Shown: one piece after another, positions 22,570 to 31,364 of the stretch | Numbering within the stretch: the first letter of the stretch is position 1 | Layout of the letters: each line of letters begins with the position of its first letter | NCBI GenBank assembly: GCA_023481105.1 | Contig: JAMCWK010000128.1 | Coordinates: forward strand, 1-33,876 | Direction: 5' to 3' | Length of the DNA stretch: 33,876 nucleotides | DNA from: Acidobacteriota bacterium | GTDB taxonomy: Bacteria; Acidobacteriota; Terriglobia; Acidiferrales; UBA7541 | Position numbers and translations under genes: made by a program | Notes under the pieces: model-generated | The model's input: only the letters and a program-made list of their open reading frames with translations | Databases searched by the model: none | What the model was told of the DNA's origin: nothing

Positions 22570-23916
22570 GTGAGCGATACGCCGAGTCGCGGGCGGCTGC
22601 TGCAAGTGCTCGGCGTGGCCTTCGGGCTGGCTGTCTCCATCGGCAACACCATCGCCGCGGGAATTCTCTACACGCCGGGCGACATCGCCAAATTGCTGCC
22701 GACTGCCGGACTGTTCATCGCGGTGTGGCTGGTCGGCGGGCTGTACGCGCTGCTCGGGTCAAACTCCATCGCAGAACTGGGCACGGCGATTCCGCAATCG
22801 GGCGGGCAATATGTCTTCGCGCACCGCGCCATCGGGCCGTACGCCGGATTTGTCGTGGGATGGAGTGACTGGATGTCCACGTGCGGCACGAATGCCGCAG
22901 TGTCCATTGCCATCGGGGAATACACGATGGACCTGATCTGCCGGTTCTCGCCGACCGCGGACCGGCTGCTGGTGGTTCCCATCAGCACAGCGGTGGTGCT
23001 GGGCTTTGCGATTTTGAACTGGCGGGGCATCCGGCGCGGCAGCGCAGCGCAAAATTTCACCAGCTTGCTCAAGGCGCTGATTTTTCTGGCGATCGTGGCG
23101 GCGTGCTTTGCGTTCGGCACGCGAGGAGCGGATTCCGCGGCGGTGGCGACGGCATCCGCGCCCACGGGCAAAGCGCTCGCCGTCGCGTTTGTGCTTGCGC
23201 TGCAAGCGGTGATGTACACGTATGACGGCTGGACAGGGCCGATCTATTTTTCCGAAGAGGTGAAGGACCCGGCCAAGAGCATTCCGCGCGCGATGTTTGC
23301 CGGGGCGCTCAGCATTCTAGGCATCTATGCGCTGTTCAACATCGCGCTGCTGTACATCCTCCCGCTCTCAAAAATCGCCGGAGAAAATTTCGCGATGGGC
23401 GCGGCGGCTACGGTGATTTTCGGCCCCGCGGGCGACACGCTGGCGCGCAGCCTGATGGTGGTGTGCCTGCTGAGCGGGATCAACGCGTACGTGCTGATGA
23501 CGTCGCGCGTGCTGTTTGCGATGAGCCGCGACGGCCTGTTTTCGCGGCGCGCCACACAGGTGAACGAGGGCGGCACGCCCACGCTGGCCCTGGCGCTGAG
23601 CACGGCAGTGGCGCTGGCGTTTTTGTGGAGCGGCACGTTCAACCAGGTGATCAATATCTGCGCGTTCTTCTTCGTGGCGAACTACACGATTTCGTTCACA
23701 TCGGTATTTGTGCTGCGGCGACGCGAGCCGGACTTGCCGCGGCCGTACCGCGCCTGGGGACATCCGTGGACGACAGGGCTGGTGCTGCTGGGGTCGGTGG
23801 CGTACCTGACCGGCGTGGTGCTGAGCGACACCAAGACGAGCAGCATTTCCCTGATTCTGCTGGCGCTGAGCTATCCGGCGTTCCGGTTGATGAAATTGCC
23901 GCGGAAAAGCGAATAA
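22570..23916 (+). CDS. APC-superfamily amino-acid permease
   Basis: A 448-residue protein from GTG 22570 with about 12 hydrophobic helices. The first helix has the unwound substrate-binding segment AVSIGNTIAAGILYTPG typical of APC transporters (GXGIXXGIF in others). The middle has MYTYDGWTGPIYFSEEVKDPAKSIPRA, matching the YDG/EE-X-X-X-P-X-X-X-IPRA signature of LAT/cationic members. The C-terminus is short. It is in one operon with the two homocysteine methyltransferase-like genes, so its likely cargo is a methyl-donor amino acid (S-methylmethionine by analogy with MmuP) or homocysteine/methionine. That assignment is inference from context. Confidence 0.9.
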   Translation: MSDTPSRGRLLQVLGVAFGLAVSIGNTIAAGILYTPGDIAKLLPTAGLFIAVWLVGGLYALLGSNSIAELGTAIPQSGGQYVFAHRAIGPYAGFVVGWSDWMSTCGTNAAVSIAIGEYTMDLICRFSPTADRLLVVPISTAVVLGFAILNWRGIRRGSAAQNFTSLLKALIFLAIVAACFAFGTRGADSAAVATASAPTGKALAVAFVLALQAVMYTYDGWTGPIYFSEEVKDPAKSIPRAMFAGALSILGIYALFNIALLYILPLSKIAGENFAMGAAATVIFGPAGDTLARSLMVVCLLSGINAYVLMTSRVLFAMSRDGLFSRRATQVNEGGTPTLALALSTAVALAFLWSGTFNQVINICAFFFVANYTISFTSVFVLRRREPDLPRPYRAWGHPWTTGLVLLGSVAYLTGVVLSDTKTSSISLILLALSYPAFRLMKLPRKSE

Positions 23917-23931
23917 CGAAAATCGAAAAAA

Positions 23932-23990
23932 GGGCGCAGCTAGCTGCGCCCCTACGCTGGAGATTTGCCGAGCTGAAGCTCGCCGCTACA
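23932..23990 (+). repeat. Two type A hairpin repeat units
   Basis: GGGCGCAGCTAGCTGCGCCC (23932-23951) is a perfect 20-base palindrome followed by CTACG. CGAGCT-GA-AGCTCG (23969-23982) is followed by CCGCTACATGTGCCC. The second tail matches the copy at 17728-17740 base for base. Confidence 0.8.
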
Positions 23991-24022
23991 TGTGCCCATA
24001 GTTTCCGCATAGCCGAAAAGAG

Positions 24023-24048
24023 AAAGGGCGGGAGCAATCCCGCCCTTT
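24023..24048. terminator. Bidirectional terminator hairpin with a GCAA loop
   Basis: AAAGGGCGGGA (24023-24033) pairs perfectly with TCCCGCCCTTT (24038-24048) around GCAA, a GNRA-type tetraloop. GTGTTTGTTTCT follows on the plus strand and CTCTTTTCGG on the minus strand. It separates the permease gene from the convergent dehydrogenase gene. Confidence 0.85.
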
Positions 24049-24088
24049 GTGTTTGTTTCTCTGATACTTGTAATCCAGTCCTGAAACC

Positions 24089-25663
24089 TTAGCTCACTTT
24101 TTCCGCCACGGTTTTGGCTTGCAGGAAGAGCATCACGTACTCTTTCCCGCCGGTCTTGGAATCCGTGCCGGACATGTTGAATCCACCGAAGGGATGCGCG
24201 CCGACCATGGCGCCAGTGCACTTGCGGTTGAAGTAGAGGTTGCCGACGTGGAATTCCGTCGCGGCCTTTTCCAGTTTCTTGGGGTTCTTCGTGTACACCG
24301 CGCCGGTGAGGCCGAACTCGGTGTCGTTGGCGATTTCCAGCGCGTGGTCGAAGTCGCGCGCCTTGGTGACGGCGAGCACGGGGCCGAAGATTTCTTCCTG
24401 TTCGAGCTTGGATTTCGGCGCGATGTCTGCGATGACGGTGGGCTCGAGGAAGTAGCCGTCGCCGGGGAGACGATTTCCGCCGGTGAGCAGGCGGCCGTCT
24501 TTCTTGCCGTGCTCGATGTACTTCAGGATGTCAGTCATCGAACCTTTGTTGATGACCGGGCCCATGAAATTGTTGGGGTCGTCCGCGGGGCCGACCTTGA
24601 TTTTCTCGACGCGGACCTTCAGCTTGTCGAGGAAAGAGTTGTAGACCTTTTCGGTGACGATGGCGCGAGAGCAGGCCGAGCATTTCTGTCCCTGATAACC
24701 AAACGCAGAAAGCGTCACGCCCTCGACGGCGGCGTCGAGGTCGGCTTCGTCGTCCACGATGATGGCGTCCTTGCCGCCCATTTCCAGCACGGTGCGCTTG
24801 ATCCAAATCTGGCCGGGCTGCGTTTTGGAAGCCTGCTCCTGAATGTGCAGGCCGGCTTCCTTGGACCCGGTGAAACCAACGAAGCGGGTCTTGGGGTGCG
24901 CCACAAGCGTGTCGCCGACGGTCGCGCCCGGGCCCGGGCAGAATTGAATGACATCCTTCGGCAGGCCCGCTTCCCACAATGCTTCGAGGAATTTGTAGGC
25001 GATAGTGGGCGAGTCGCTGGAGGGCTTGAGCACGACGGTGTTGCCGGTGACCACGGCGGCGACCACGAGGCCGGCCATGATGGCGCAGGGGAAATTCCAC
25101 GGCGGAATCACCACGCCGACGCCCAGCGGGATGTACACCAGATAATTTTTCTCGCCCTTCATGGGGTTGAGCGGCTGGGGCTGGGCCACGCGCAGGCTTT
25201 CGCGGCCGTAGAATTCGAGGAAGTCGATCGTCTCGGCGATGTCCGCGTCGGCTTCGGGCCAGGTTTTGCCGACTTCGTAGCTGACCCAGGCGCTGTACTC
25301 GAACTTGCGTTTGCGCAGGATGTCCGCGGCGCGGAACATGATTTCGCTGCGCTCGGCGGCGGGCACGCGCTGCCACGTCTGGAAGCGCTGGTGGGCCAGC
25401 TCGACGGCGCGGTTGGCGATGTCCAGGTTGGCCTTGTGGAAGATGCCCACCACTTCGTCGGGCTTGGAGGGGTTGGTGGACTTCAGCCACTCGCCCGTCT
25501 CCACTTTCTGCCCGCCGATCCACAATGGATAGGTGGTGTTGAATTGGGATTTCACTTTCGCAAGCGCAGCTTGCATCGCGGCACGATTTTGCGGATTGGA
25601 AAAATCAGTGAACGGCTCGTTGGTGAACTCGCCGCGCGAAACTAGGACTTCTGTTGTTGCCAT
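24089..25663 (-). CDS. pruA: L-glutamate gamma-semialdehyde (1-pyrroline-5-carboxylate) dehydrogenase
   Basis: A 524-residue aldehyde dehydrogenase from ATG 25663, preceded by GGAGGAAAG. It has N190 in the PPWNFP motif, the NAD-binding FTGSKEAG, the general base E294 in LEMGGKD and the nucleophile C328 in GQKCSACSR. The C-terminal [14 protein letters not shown] segment is characteristic of the P5C dehydrogenase group. It oxidises glutamate semialdehyde, from proline or ornithine breakdown, to glutamate. No proline dehydrogenase domain is fused or adjacent, so a partner must be elsewhere. An extended frame to 25735 has no ribosome-binding site. Confidence 0.93.
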   Translation of the reverse strand: MATTEVLVSRGEFTNEPFTDFSNPQNRAAMQAALAKVKSQFNTTYPLWIGGQKVETGEWLKSTNPSKPDEVVGIFHKANLDIANRAVELAHQRFQTWQRVPAAERSEIMFRAADILRKRKFEYSAWVSYEVGKTWPEADADIAETIDFLEFYGRESLRVAQPQPLNPMKGEKNYLVYIPLGVGVVIPPWNFPCAIMAGLVVAAVVTGNTVVLKPSSDSPTIAYKFLEALWEAGLPKDVIQFCPGPGATVGDTLVAHPKTRFVGFTGSKEAGLHIQEQASKTQPGQIWIKRTVLEMGGKDAIIVDDEADLDAAVEGVTLSAFGYQGQKCSACSRAIVTEKVYNSFLDKLKVRVEKIKVGPADDPNNFMGPVINKGSMTDILKYIEHGKKDGRLLTGGNRLPGDGYFLEPTVIADIAPKSKLEQEEIFGPVLAVTKARDFDHALEIANDTEFGLTGAVYTKNPKKLEKAATEFHVGNLYFNRKCTGAMVGAHPFGGFNMSGTDSKTGGKEYVMLFLQAKTVAEKVS

Positions 25664-25784
25664 GGGATTGCTTTCCTCCAGACGGGTTGCGGAATGAATG
25701 ACTGCATTCACCGCAGGCGCAAAGACTACCAACACTTCATTCTACCGTGGCTTTTCCAGCAGGACAAGACGGGCCGGCGGGAGG

Positions 25785-26153
25785 TCAGGGGGCGAACGCC
25801 TTAAACGCGTCGTCCAGGTTGCGCACGATGCGCATGACCTTGGTCATACTGGCGGAAGCGAGGATGTGGTCCACAGTGTCATTGGAAACCAAAACGAAAT
25901 CGCGATCTGTGGCCATGGTGTGCTTAAGTATGGCGGCAATAGTCCCCACACCGACGGAGTCCATGAAGCGGATGCCCGCCAGATCCAGCACAACCTTGCG
26001 CTCCGGCGCGACCTTGATCTGCTCGAAGATACCGTCGAGCAAGGCGTGATTCACCAGCGAAAAACCGCCCCGGCAATGAATCAGCAAGACGCCGCGGCGA
26101 ATTTCCTTTTCGATCTGCAAGCTGTAGTCAGGAGCATCGAAATTAGGTTCCAT
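25785..26153 (-). CDS. STAS-domain protein (anti-sigma factor antagonist-like)
   Basis: A 122-residue single STAS domain from ATG 26153 (MEPNFDAPDYSLQ). The strand KVVLDLAGIRFMDSVGVGTI carries the serine at the SpoIIAA phosphorylation position, followed by G-V-G rather than the usual G-L-G. In partner-switching systems such proteins bind or release a kinase/anti-sigma factor according to phosphorylation. No kinase or phosphatase gene is adjacent. It resembles the neighbouring STAS gene over its whole length, including FSLVNHA and RFMDS, so the two are tandem duplicates. Confidence 0.88.
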   Translation of the reverse strand: MEPNFDAPDYSLQIEKEIRRGVLLIHCRGGFSLVNHALLDGIFEQIKVAPERKVVLDLAGIRFMDSVGVGTIAAILKHTMATDRDFVLVSNDTVDHILASASMTKVMRIVRNLDDAFKAFAP

Positions 26154-26268
26154 GGGGAGCCAGTCTGTCCAGCGCAAATGCAGTTTCCAAGCTAAAGAAG
26201 GACGGCAAGAAAGTCAATGCGGGACTTCGGCGGGAGGAGATCTGCGCGGTAAGGCGTGCCGGAACCAG

Positions 26269-26640
26269 CTAAGGAGTTGCCGATTGCAGCGCCTCTTCCA
26301 GGCTGCGGGCGAGACGAATGACGCGGTTCAAGCGGGTGACCGCGAGGATTTGATCCACGACGTCATTGGATACAACGGCGAATTCCATCTTGTGGTCTCG
26401 CGCGTGCTTTAGCAGGTTGACCAGAAGTCCCACGCCCATGGAGTCCATGAAGCGCACGCCGGACAGGTCCATCACAATCTTGCGCGGCGCCGCTGCTTTG
26501 ATTTCCTCCACGGTTTTCGCCAGCACGGCGTGATTCACCAGGGAGAATCCACCCTCAAAATGGTAGATCAGCGCGTTACCGCGCGATTCCTTGTCGAATT
26601 GGATGCTGGTGTCCGCGGCAGCGAAATTGGGTTCGGTCAT
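26269..26640 (-). CDS. STAS-domain protein, paralogue of the next gene
   Basis: A 123-residue STAS domain (MTEPNFAAADTSIQ). The phosphoacceptor-type segment is KIVMDLSGVRFMDSMGVGLL. It shares the EPNF start, GGFSLVNHA and RFMDS-GVG with the following gene, 115 bases downstream. A weak AAAGG lies upstream of the ATG. It follows the two FAD oxidoreductase genes on the same strand after about 160 bases, but a functional link is not evident. Confidence 0.88.
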   Translation of the reverse strand: MTEPNFAAADTSIQFDKESRGNALIYHFEGGFSLVNHAVLAKTVEEIKAAAPRKIVMDLSGVRFMDSMGVGLLVNLLKHARDHKMEFAVVSNDVVDQILAVTRLNRVIRLARSLEEALQSATP

Positions 26641-26803
26641 GGGGACGCCTTTCCCGCCGGCTGAAATAAGGCCTAAAGCTAGTGAAGGCCACCGGGAAAG
26701 TCAACGACGGAAATCGGCTCCGCTGTCCTGCTATTACAAAGCGAGATTCTCCGGGCCGCCGAAAACGCAGCCCCCAGAATCACAATGACAATTGCTTCTT
26801 GCT

Positions 26804-28390
26804 TCAGCGTTTAATGCTTTTGATGATTTCGCGGGCAGCGTTGGCGCCGGATTGGCCGGTCAGGCCAGTGCCCGGATGCACGCCATTGCCGCAGAGATAA
26901 AGGCCGTCAATGGGCGTGCGGTAGCGCGCCCAGCCGAGCAGCGGGCGCATGGTGAAGAGCTGGTCCAGGGCAAGCTCGCCGTGGAAGATGTGCCCGCCAG
27001 TGAGGCCGTAGTGCTCCTCGAGGTCCGCGGGGGTGATGACCTGGCGATGCAGAATCATCTCCGGCAGTTTCGGGGCATAGGCCGCAAGTGTTTTCACCAC
27101 GGCGTCGCCGAGCGCGTTGCGCTGGTTGGCCCACGTATCGCGCAATTTGTACGGCGCAAACTGCACGTAGATGGACATCACGTGCTTGCCCGCGGGCGCG
27201 AGCGAAGGGTCGGATAGCGAGGGGATGGAAATTTCCAGGTGCGGATGCTCGGAGAATTTTCCGTACTTGCAAGCGTCGAAGGCGCGCTCGAGATAGTCGA
27301 TCTCCGGGCCGATGTGGATGCGCCCAGCGAGCGCGGCGGCATTGCCATTGTCGCCATCGAGCGCCGTAAACGGCGGCACGCTGTCGAGCGCCAGGTTGAT
27401 CTTGGCGAGGTTGCCGTTGCAGCGATAGTTCTGCATCTTCACGACAAAGTCCGGGCCGAGATGCACGGGGTCCACCAGCTTCAAGAAAGTGCGGCGCGGG
27501 TCGGCGTTGGAGACGACAATTTTCGCGGAGATTTCTTCGCCGCTGGCCAGCGCGACGCCGGTGACCTGGCCGTCCTTCACGAGCACCTGAGCGACTTCCG
27601 CTTCGGTGCGGATTTCCGCGCCGGCGGAGGTGGCCGCCGCGAACATCGCCTGCGTCAGCGCGCCCATGCCGCCGCGCGGGAATGCCGCGCCGCCGATGGG
27701 ATTGCCGTCGGCAGGCGCGCGCAGCAGCATCGCTGCCGTCGAACCGGCGGACCACGGGCCCATGGCGGTGCCGAAAATCCCACGCGCCGCAATCACCGCG
27801 CGCAGCAGGTCGGTCTCAAACCATTCCGCGACAAAATCGGCGATGGCCATGGGGCCCCAGCGCAGCACGCGGAACATGTCGTCGCGGCCCAGGCTGCGGA
27901 ATTCGCGGCCGGCCATCAGAAGATGCATCAACTCGCCGGCAGTGGGATTGTCAATGTCCGGCGGCGTCATGGTCAGCAGGCGGTCGAGCAAAGCAGCGAT
28001 GCGCGCGAGCGTTTTCTGGAGATGCGGATATTTCCCGGCATCTTTTTTCGAGAATTGCAGGATGTTCGCGGCGGAGGTGGTGGGATCGCCATAGAGCTGA
28101 AGTGCGCGGCCGTCGAGCGCGGGAGCGAAGAGACGCGGCTCGGGCTCGAGCATATGCAGCCCGTGCTTGGCGAGCTTCATGTCGTGCGCAATTTCCAGGC
28201 GAATGGTGCCGCCGTGAGCAAGAGTCGAGCTGCGAAAGCCCGGAAAAAATTCTTCCGTGACGGCGCATCCGCCAGGCAAGGCGCGGCGCTCGAGCACCAG
28301 CGGCTTGTGCCCAGCTTTGGCGAGATAGAAAGCGGCGACCAGCCCGTTATGACCGCCGCCGAGAATGAGGACGTCGCGCGTGGCGGCCAT
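26804..28390 (-). CDS. FAD-dependent oxidoreductase, phytoene desaturase / PYROXD2-like
   Basis: A 528-residue flavoprotein. The N-terminal Rossmann motif DVLILGGGHNGLVAAFYLAKAG with the acidic end LVLERR binds the ADP part of FAD, and the C-terminal GLYLCGNGVHPGTGLTGQSG closes the FAD site. The arrangement matches carotenoid-desaturase-like NAD(P)/FAD oxidoreductases, including the animal PYROXD2 group, whose substrates are mostly unknown. It begins two bases after the stop of its paralogue, with AAAGGAGG inside the upstream gene, so the pair is translationally close. No carotenoid synthesis gene (phytoene synthase, cyclase) is nearby, so a carotenoid substrate is not supported here. Confidence 0.88.
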   Translation of the reverse strand: MAATRDVLILGGGHNGLVAAFYLAKAGHKPLVLERRALPGGCAVTEEFFPGFRSSTLAHGGTIRLEIAHDMKLAKHGLHMLEPEPRLFAPALDGRALQLYGDPTTSAANILQFSKKDAGKYPHLQKTLARIAALLDRLLTMTPPDIDNPTAGELMHLLMAGREFRSLGRDDMFRVLRWGPMAIADFVAEWFETDLLRAVIAARGIFGTAMGPWSAGSTAAMLLRAPADGNPIGGAAFPRGGMGALTQAMFAAATSAGAEIRTEAEVAQVLVKDGQVTGVALASGEEISAKIVVSNADPRRTFLKLVDPVHLGPDFVVKMQNYRCNGNLAKINLALDSVPPFTALDGDNGNAAALAGRIHIGPEIDYLERAFDACKYGKFSEHPHLEISIPSLSDPSLAPAGKHVMSIYVQFAPYKLRDTWANQRNALGDAVVKTLAAYAPKLPEMILHRQVITPADLEEHYGLTGGHIFHGELALDQLFTMRPLLGWARYRTPIDGLYLCGNGVHPGTGLTGQSGANAAREIIKSIKR

Positions 28391-28392
28391 GG

Positions 28393-29985
28393 CTAGTTGC
28401 CTCCTTTCTTGTTTTCTTCAAGTATTTTCAGCGCGGCGAGTCGCCCGGGCGCGCCCATGATGCCGCCGCCGGGATGGGTCGCCGAGCCGCACATGTAAAG
28501 ATTTTTGATAGGCGTGCTGTAGCGCGCCCATCCGGGCACGGGCCGCAAGAAGAAAAGCTGTTCGAGAGAAAGTTCGCCCTGGAAGATGTTGCCTTCCGTC
28601 AGGCCGAATTCGCGTTCCAAGTCGAGCGGGGTGACGACCTGGCGGTGCAGGATGATGTTCTTCAAATTGGGCACGTATTCAGAAATCGTGTCGATCACCG
28701 TGTCGCCGAAGCTTTCGCGCTGGTCGTCCCAGGTGCCTTCGGCGAGCTTGTACGGCGCGTACTGCACGAAGCAGCTCATCACGTGCTTGCCGGGCGGTGC
28801 GACGCTGGGGTCGGTGAGACTGGGAATGACAATATCAATGTAGGGGCGGCGCGAGTGGTGGCCGTACTTGGCGTCGTCGTAGGCGCGCTCCATGTAATCC
28901 ACGCTGGGCGAAATAGAAATTGCGCCGCGCAGGTGCGGGCCCGGGCCGGGCATACATTTGAGGTCTGGCAACGCGTCGAGCGCGAGATTCACTTTGCCGG
29001 ACGAGCCGCGGAATTTGTAACGTTTCACTTCCTCGATGAATTCGTCGTCCAGATGGCCCGGCTCGATAAATTTGAGGAAGGTGAGGTTGGGGTCCACGCT
29101 GGAAGAAACCACGTCGGCGGAAATTTCGTCGCCGTTCGTCAGGATAACGCCGCAGGCTTTGCCGCGTTTCACTTTGATTTGCGCGACGGGCGCTTCCATG
29201 CGGATTTCCACGCCGGCTTCGCGGGCGGCGTCGCCGATGGCGTTGGAAAGCGCGCCGGTGCCTCCGCGGCACAATCCCCAGGCACGGAAGGCGCCGTCAA
29301 TCTCACCCATGTAGTGGTGCAGCAGCACGTAGGCCGTGCCCGGCGAGCGCACACCGAGAAATGTGCCAATGATGCCGCTGGCCGACATGGTGGCCTTGAG
29401 CACGTCCGTCTCGAACCAGCCGTCGAGAAAATCCGCCGCGCTCATGGTCATCAACTGCACCTGGTTGTACTTGTCCTGGTAGGGCAGCGCCTGAAAGCGT
29501 TTGCCGACGAACAGCAGCTTCATCAGGTCTTTGGGATTAAGCGTGGTGGGGTCCGGCGGAGTCATCGCCAGGATGGGCTTTACAAATTTGCACATCTCCA
29601 GCATGGACTTGCCGAATTCGTCGTAGGCCTCAGCATCGAGGCGCGAATGGCGGCGGATTTCGCGCTGCGATTTGGCGTGGTCGTTCATCCGCCACAAGTA
29701 GTCGCCGTTGGGCATGGGCGTGAACGTGCCGTCCAGCGGAAGAATCTCCAAGCCGTGACGCGGTAAGTCCAACTCGCGGATAATTTCCGGGCGCAGCAGC
29801 GAGACGACGTACGAGCAGACGGAGAACTTGAAGCCGGGGAAAATTTCTTCCGTGACGGCGGCGCCGCCGAGCACGTGACGCCGTTCGAGGACAAGAACTT
29901 TTTTGCCGGCGCGCGCCAAGTAAGCCGCGTTCACCAGCCCGTTGTGACCACCACCGATGACGATGACATCGTATGAAGCGCTCAT
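28393..29985 (-). CDS. FAD-dependent oxidoreductase, paralogue of the adjacent gene
   Basis: A 530-residue flavoprotein with the same plan: Rossmann motif DVIVIGGGHNGLVNAAYLARAG then LVLERRHVLGGAAVTEEIFP, and C-terminal NLYMCGSATHPGGGIMGAPG. Central blocks such as WFETDVLKA, PHLRGAISI, PSLTDPSVAPPGKHVMS and VPGWARYSTPI align with the downstream gene, so the two arose by duplication and may form a heteromer or act in sequence. A GAGG about eleven bases before the ATG may be the ribosome-binding site. It is divergent from a GcvT-family gene, with 139 bases between starts. Confidence 0.88.
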   Translation of the reverse strand: MSASYDVIVIGGGHNGLVNAAYLARAGKKVLVLERRHVLGGAAVTEEIFPGFKFSVCSYVVSLLRPEIIRELDLPRHGLEILPLDGTFTPMPNGDYLWRMNDHAKSQREIRRHSRLDAEAYDEFGKSMLEMCKFVKPILAMTPPDPTTLNPKDLMKLLFVGKRFQALPYQDKYNQVQLMTMSAADFLDGWFETDVLKATMSASGIIGTFLGVRSPGTAYVLLHHYMGEIDGAFRAWGLCRGGTGALSNAIGDAAREAGVEIRMEAPVAQIKVKRGKACGVILTNGDEISADVVSSSVDPNLTFLKFIEPGHLDDEFIEEVKRYKFRGSSGKVNLALDALPDLKCMPGPGPHLRGAISISPSVDYMERAYDDAKYGHHSRRPYIDIVIPSLTDPSVAPPGKHVMSCFVQYAPYKLAEGTWDDQRESFGDTVIDTISEYVPNLKNIILHRQVVTPLDLEREFGLTEGNIFQGELSLEQLFFLRPVPGWARYSTPIKNLYMCGSATHPGGGIMGAPGRLAALKILEENKKGGN

Positions 29986-30055
29986 GAATGCGGACCCCTC
30001 GGGCGGCCCGCCATTCTACTTTGAGTGCTTTCTTCGGACAAGCAAAGCTCACGCC

Positions 30056-30085
30056 TTGCAGGGAGTGTCCTGACGCGAATATAAT
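30056..30085 (+). promoter_or_regulatory. Promoter of the GcvT-family / M20 unit
   Basis: TTGCAG (30056-30061) and a perfect TATAAT (30080-30085) are 18 bases apart and end 39 bases before the GTG start at 30125. The -35 match is weak (TTG only). Confidence 0.5.
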
Positions 30086-30124
30086 CGCCGCGTTTTTGCG
30101 CCCTCGTCTTGAAGGAGAAGCATC

Positions 30125-31327
30125 GTGCCCATCGGAACCGCCTTCCACGAACGAACCTTGCCGCTGTGCCAGAGCCTGAGCTACCGCGAATGGTCGGGCT
30201 ACTACACGGTAAGCGTCTATGAGATGCACCACGAGCACGAGTACAGCGCCATCCGCAATGCCGCGGCGCTGATAGATGTTTCGCCGCTCTTCAAATACAT
30301 GATTACCGGCAAGGACGCGACGAAGTTCGTCAACCGCGTCATCGCGCGCGACATCAACAAAGTGAAAGTCGGGCAGGTCATCTACTGCTGCTGGTGCGAC
30401 GAGCAGGGCAAAGTCATTGATGACGGCACGATCACGCGGCTGGAGGAAAACAGGTATCGCTGGACGGCCGCCGACCCCAACTTGCGCTGGTTCCGGCAAA
30501 ACGCGCTGGGCATGGACGTGTCCATCGAAGATATTTCCGAATCCACCGCGGCGCTGGCGCTGCAAGGGCCGACCTCGGGCCGGCTGCTGAAACAGGTCAC
30601 CGACGCGAAGCTCACCAATTTGAAATACTTCCGCATGACGCACGGAAAGATCGCGGGCGTGGAAGTGGACATTTCGCGCACCGGCTACACCGGTGACCTC
30701 GGCTACGAAATCTGGATGCCGTGGAACGAAGCGACGAAGATCTGGGACGCCCTGGTGGAGGCGGGAAGAAAATACGACATCCACGCCGCGGGCATGCTGG
30801 CGCTGGACATCGCGCGCATCGAGGCCGGGCTGCTGCTCATCGAAGTGGACTACACCAGCAGCAAGAAAGCGCTGATACCGTCGCAGAAATATTCGCCTTA
30901 TGAATTGAACTTCGGGCGGCTTGTGCACCTCGACAAGGAACATTTCATCGGCCGCGCGGCGCTGCTGGAAGAGCAGAAGCGCGGCGGGCCAGAGCGGCAA
31001 CTGGTGGGACTGGAAATTGATTGGCCGGAAGTGGAGAAACTGTACGAAGCGCAGGGCCTAGCGCCAACAGCGCCGAGCACGGCGTCGCGCGTGCACGTGC
31101 CGCTCTACCGTGGCGGCGTGCAGATCGGCAAGGCAACGTCCACAACGTGGTCGCCGCTGCTGAAGAAAATGATTGCGCTGGGCAGCGTGCCGCGGCAACA
31201 CGCCAAGGAAGGCACGAAGCTGCACATGGAATACACCGTCGAAGCAGTGCGCCATCGCGTCGGCGCTACTGTGGTGCCGATGCCGTTTTTCAATCCGCCG
31301 CGAAAGACGGCCACGCCCGTTGAGTAG
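30125..31327 (+). CDS. GcvT-family aminomethyltransferase-like protein
   Basis: A 400-residue protein from GTG 30125 with AAGGAG eight bases upstream. The GcvT fold is visible: a leading HEHEYSAIRNAAALIDVS, then GKVIDDGTITRL with the aspartate pair used near the folate/aminomethyl site, and the signature SRTGYTGDLGYEIWMP. The C-terminal part has the barrel strands PLYRGGVQIGKATSTTWSP and VPRQHAKEGTKL. Members transfer one-carbon units to tetrahydrofolate from an aminomethyl-lipoyl carrier, or from methylated amines or sulfonium compounds (DMGDH, SoxA, DmdA). No gcvH or gcvP is adjacent, so a role outside glycine cleavage is more likely. The M20 gene follows 37 bases later. Confidence 0.88.
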   Translation: MPIGTAFHERTLPLCQSLSYREWSGYYTVSVYEMHHEHEYSAIRNAAALIDVSPLFKYMITGKDATKFVNRVIARDINKVKVGQVIYCCWCDEQGKVIDDGTITRLEENRYRWTAADPNLRWFRQNALGMDVSIEDISESTAALALQGPTSGRLLKQVTDAKLTNLKYFRMTHGKIAGVEVDISRTGYTGDLGYEIWMPWNEATKIWDALVEAGRKYDIHAAGMLALDIARIEAGLLLIEVDYTSSKKALIPSQKYSPYELNFGRLVHLDKEHFIGRAALLEEQKRGGPERQLVGLEIDWPEVEKLYEAQGLAPTAPSTASRVHVPLYRGGVQIGKATSTTWSPLLKKMIALGSVPRQHAKEGTKLHMEYTVEAVRHRVGATVVPMPFFNPPRKTATPVE

Positions 31328-31364
31328 CGCGGCAAGAAACCAATTACGTCAACCGAGGAGACTC

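Noticed and set aside
24119..25645. Long plus-strand frame of 508 codons opposite the P5C dehydrogenase gene
   Set aside because: The minus strand encodes a complete aldehyde dehydrogenase with catalytic residues; the opposite frame has no domain and no ribosome-binding site.
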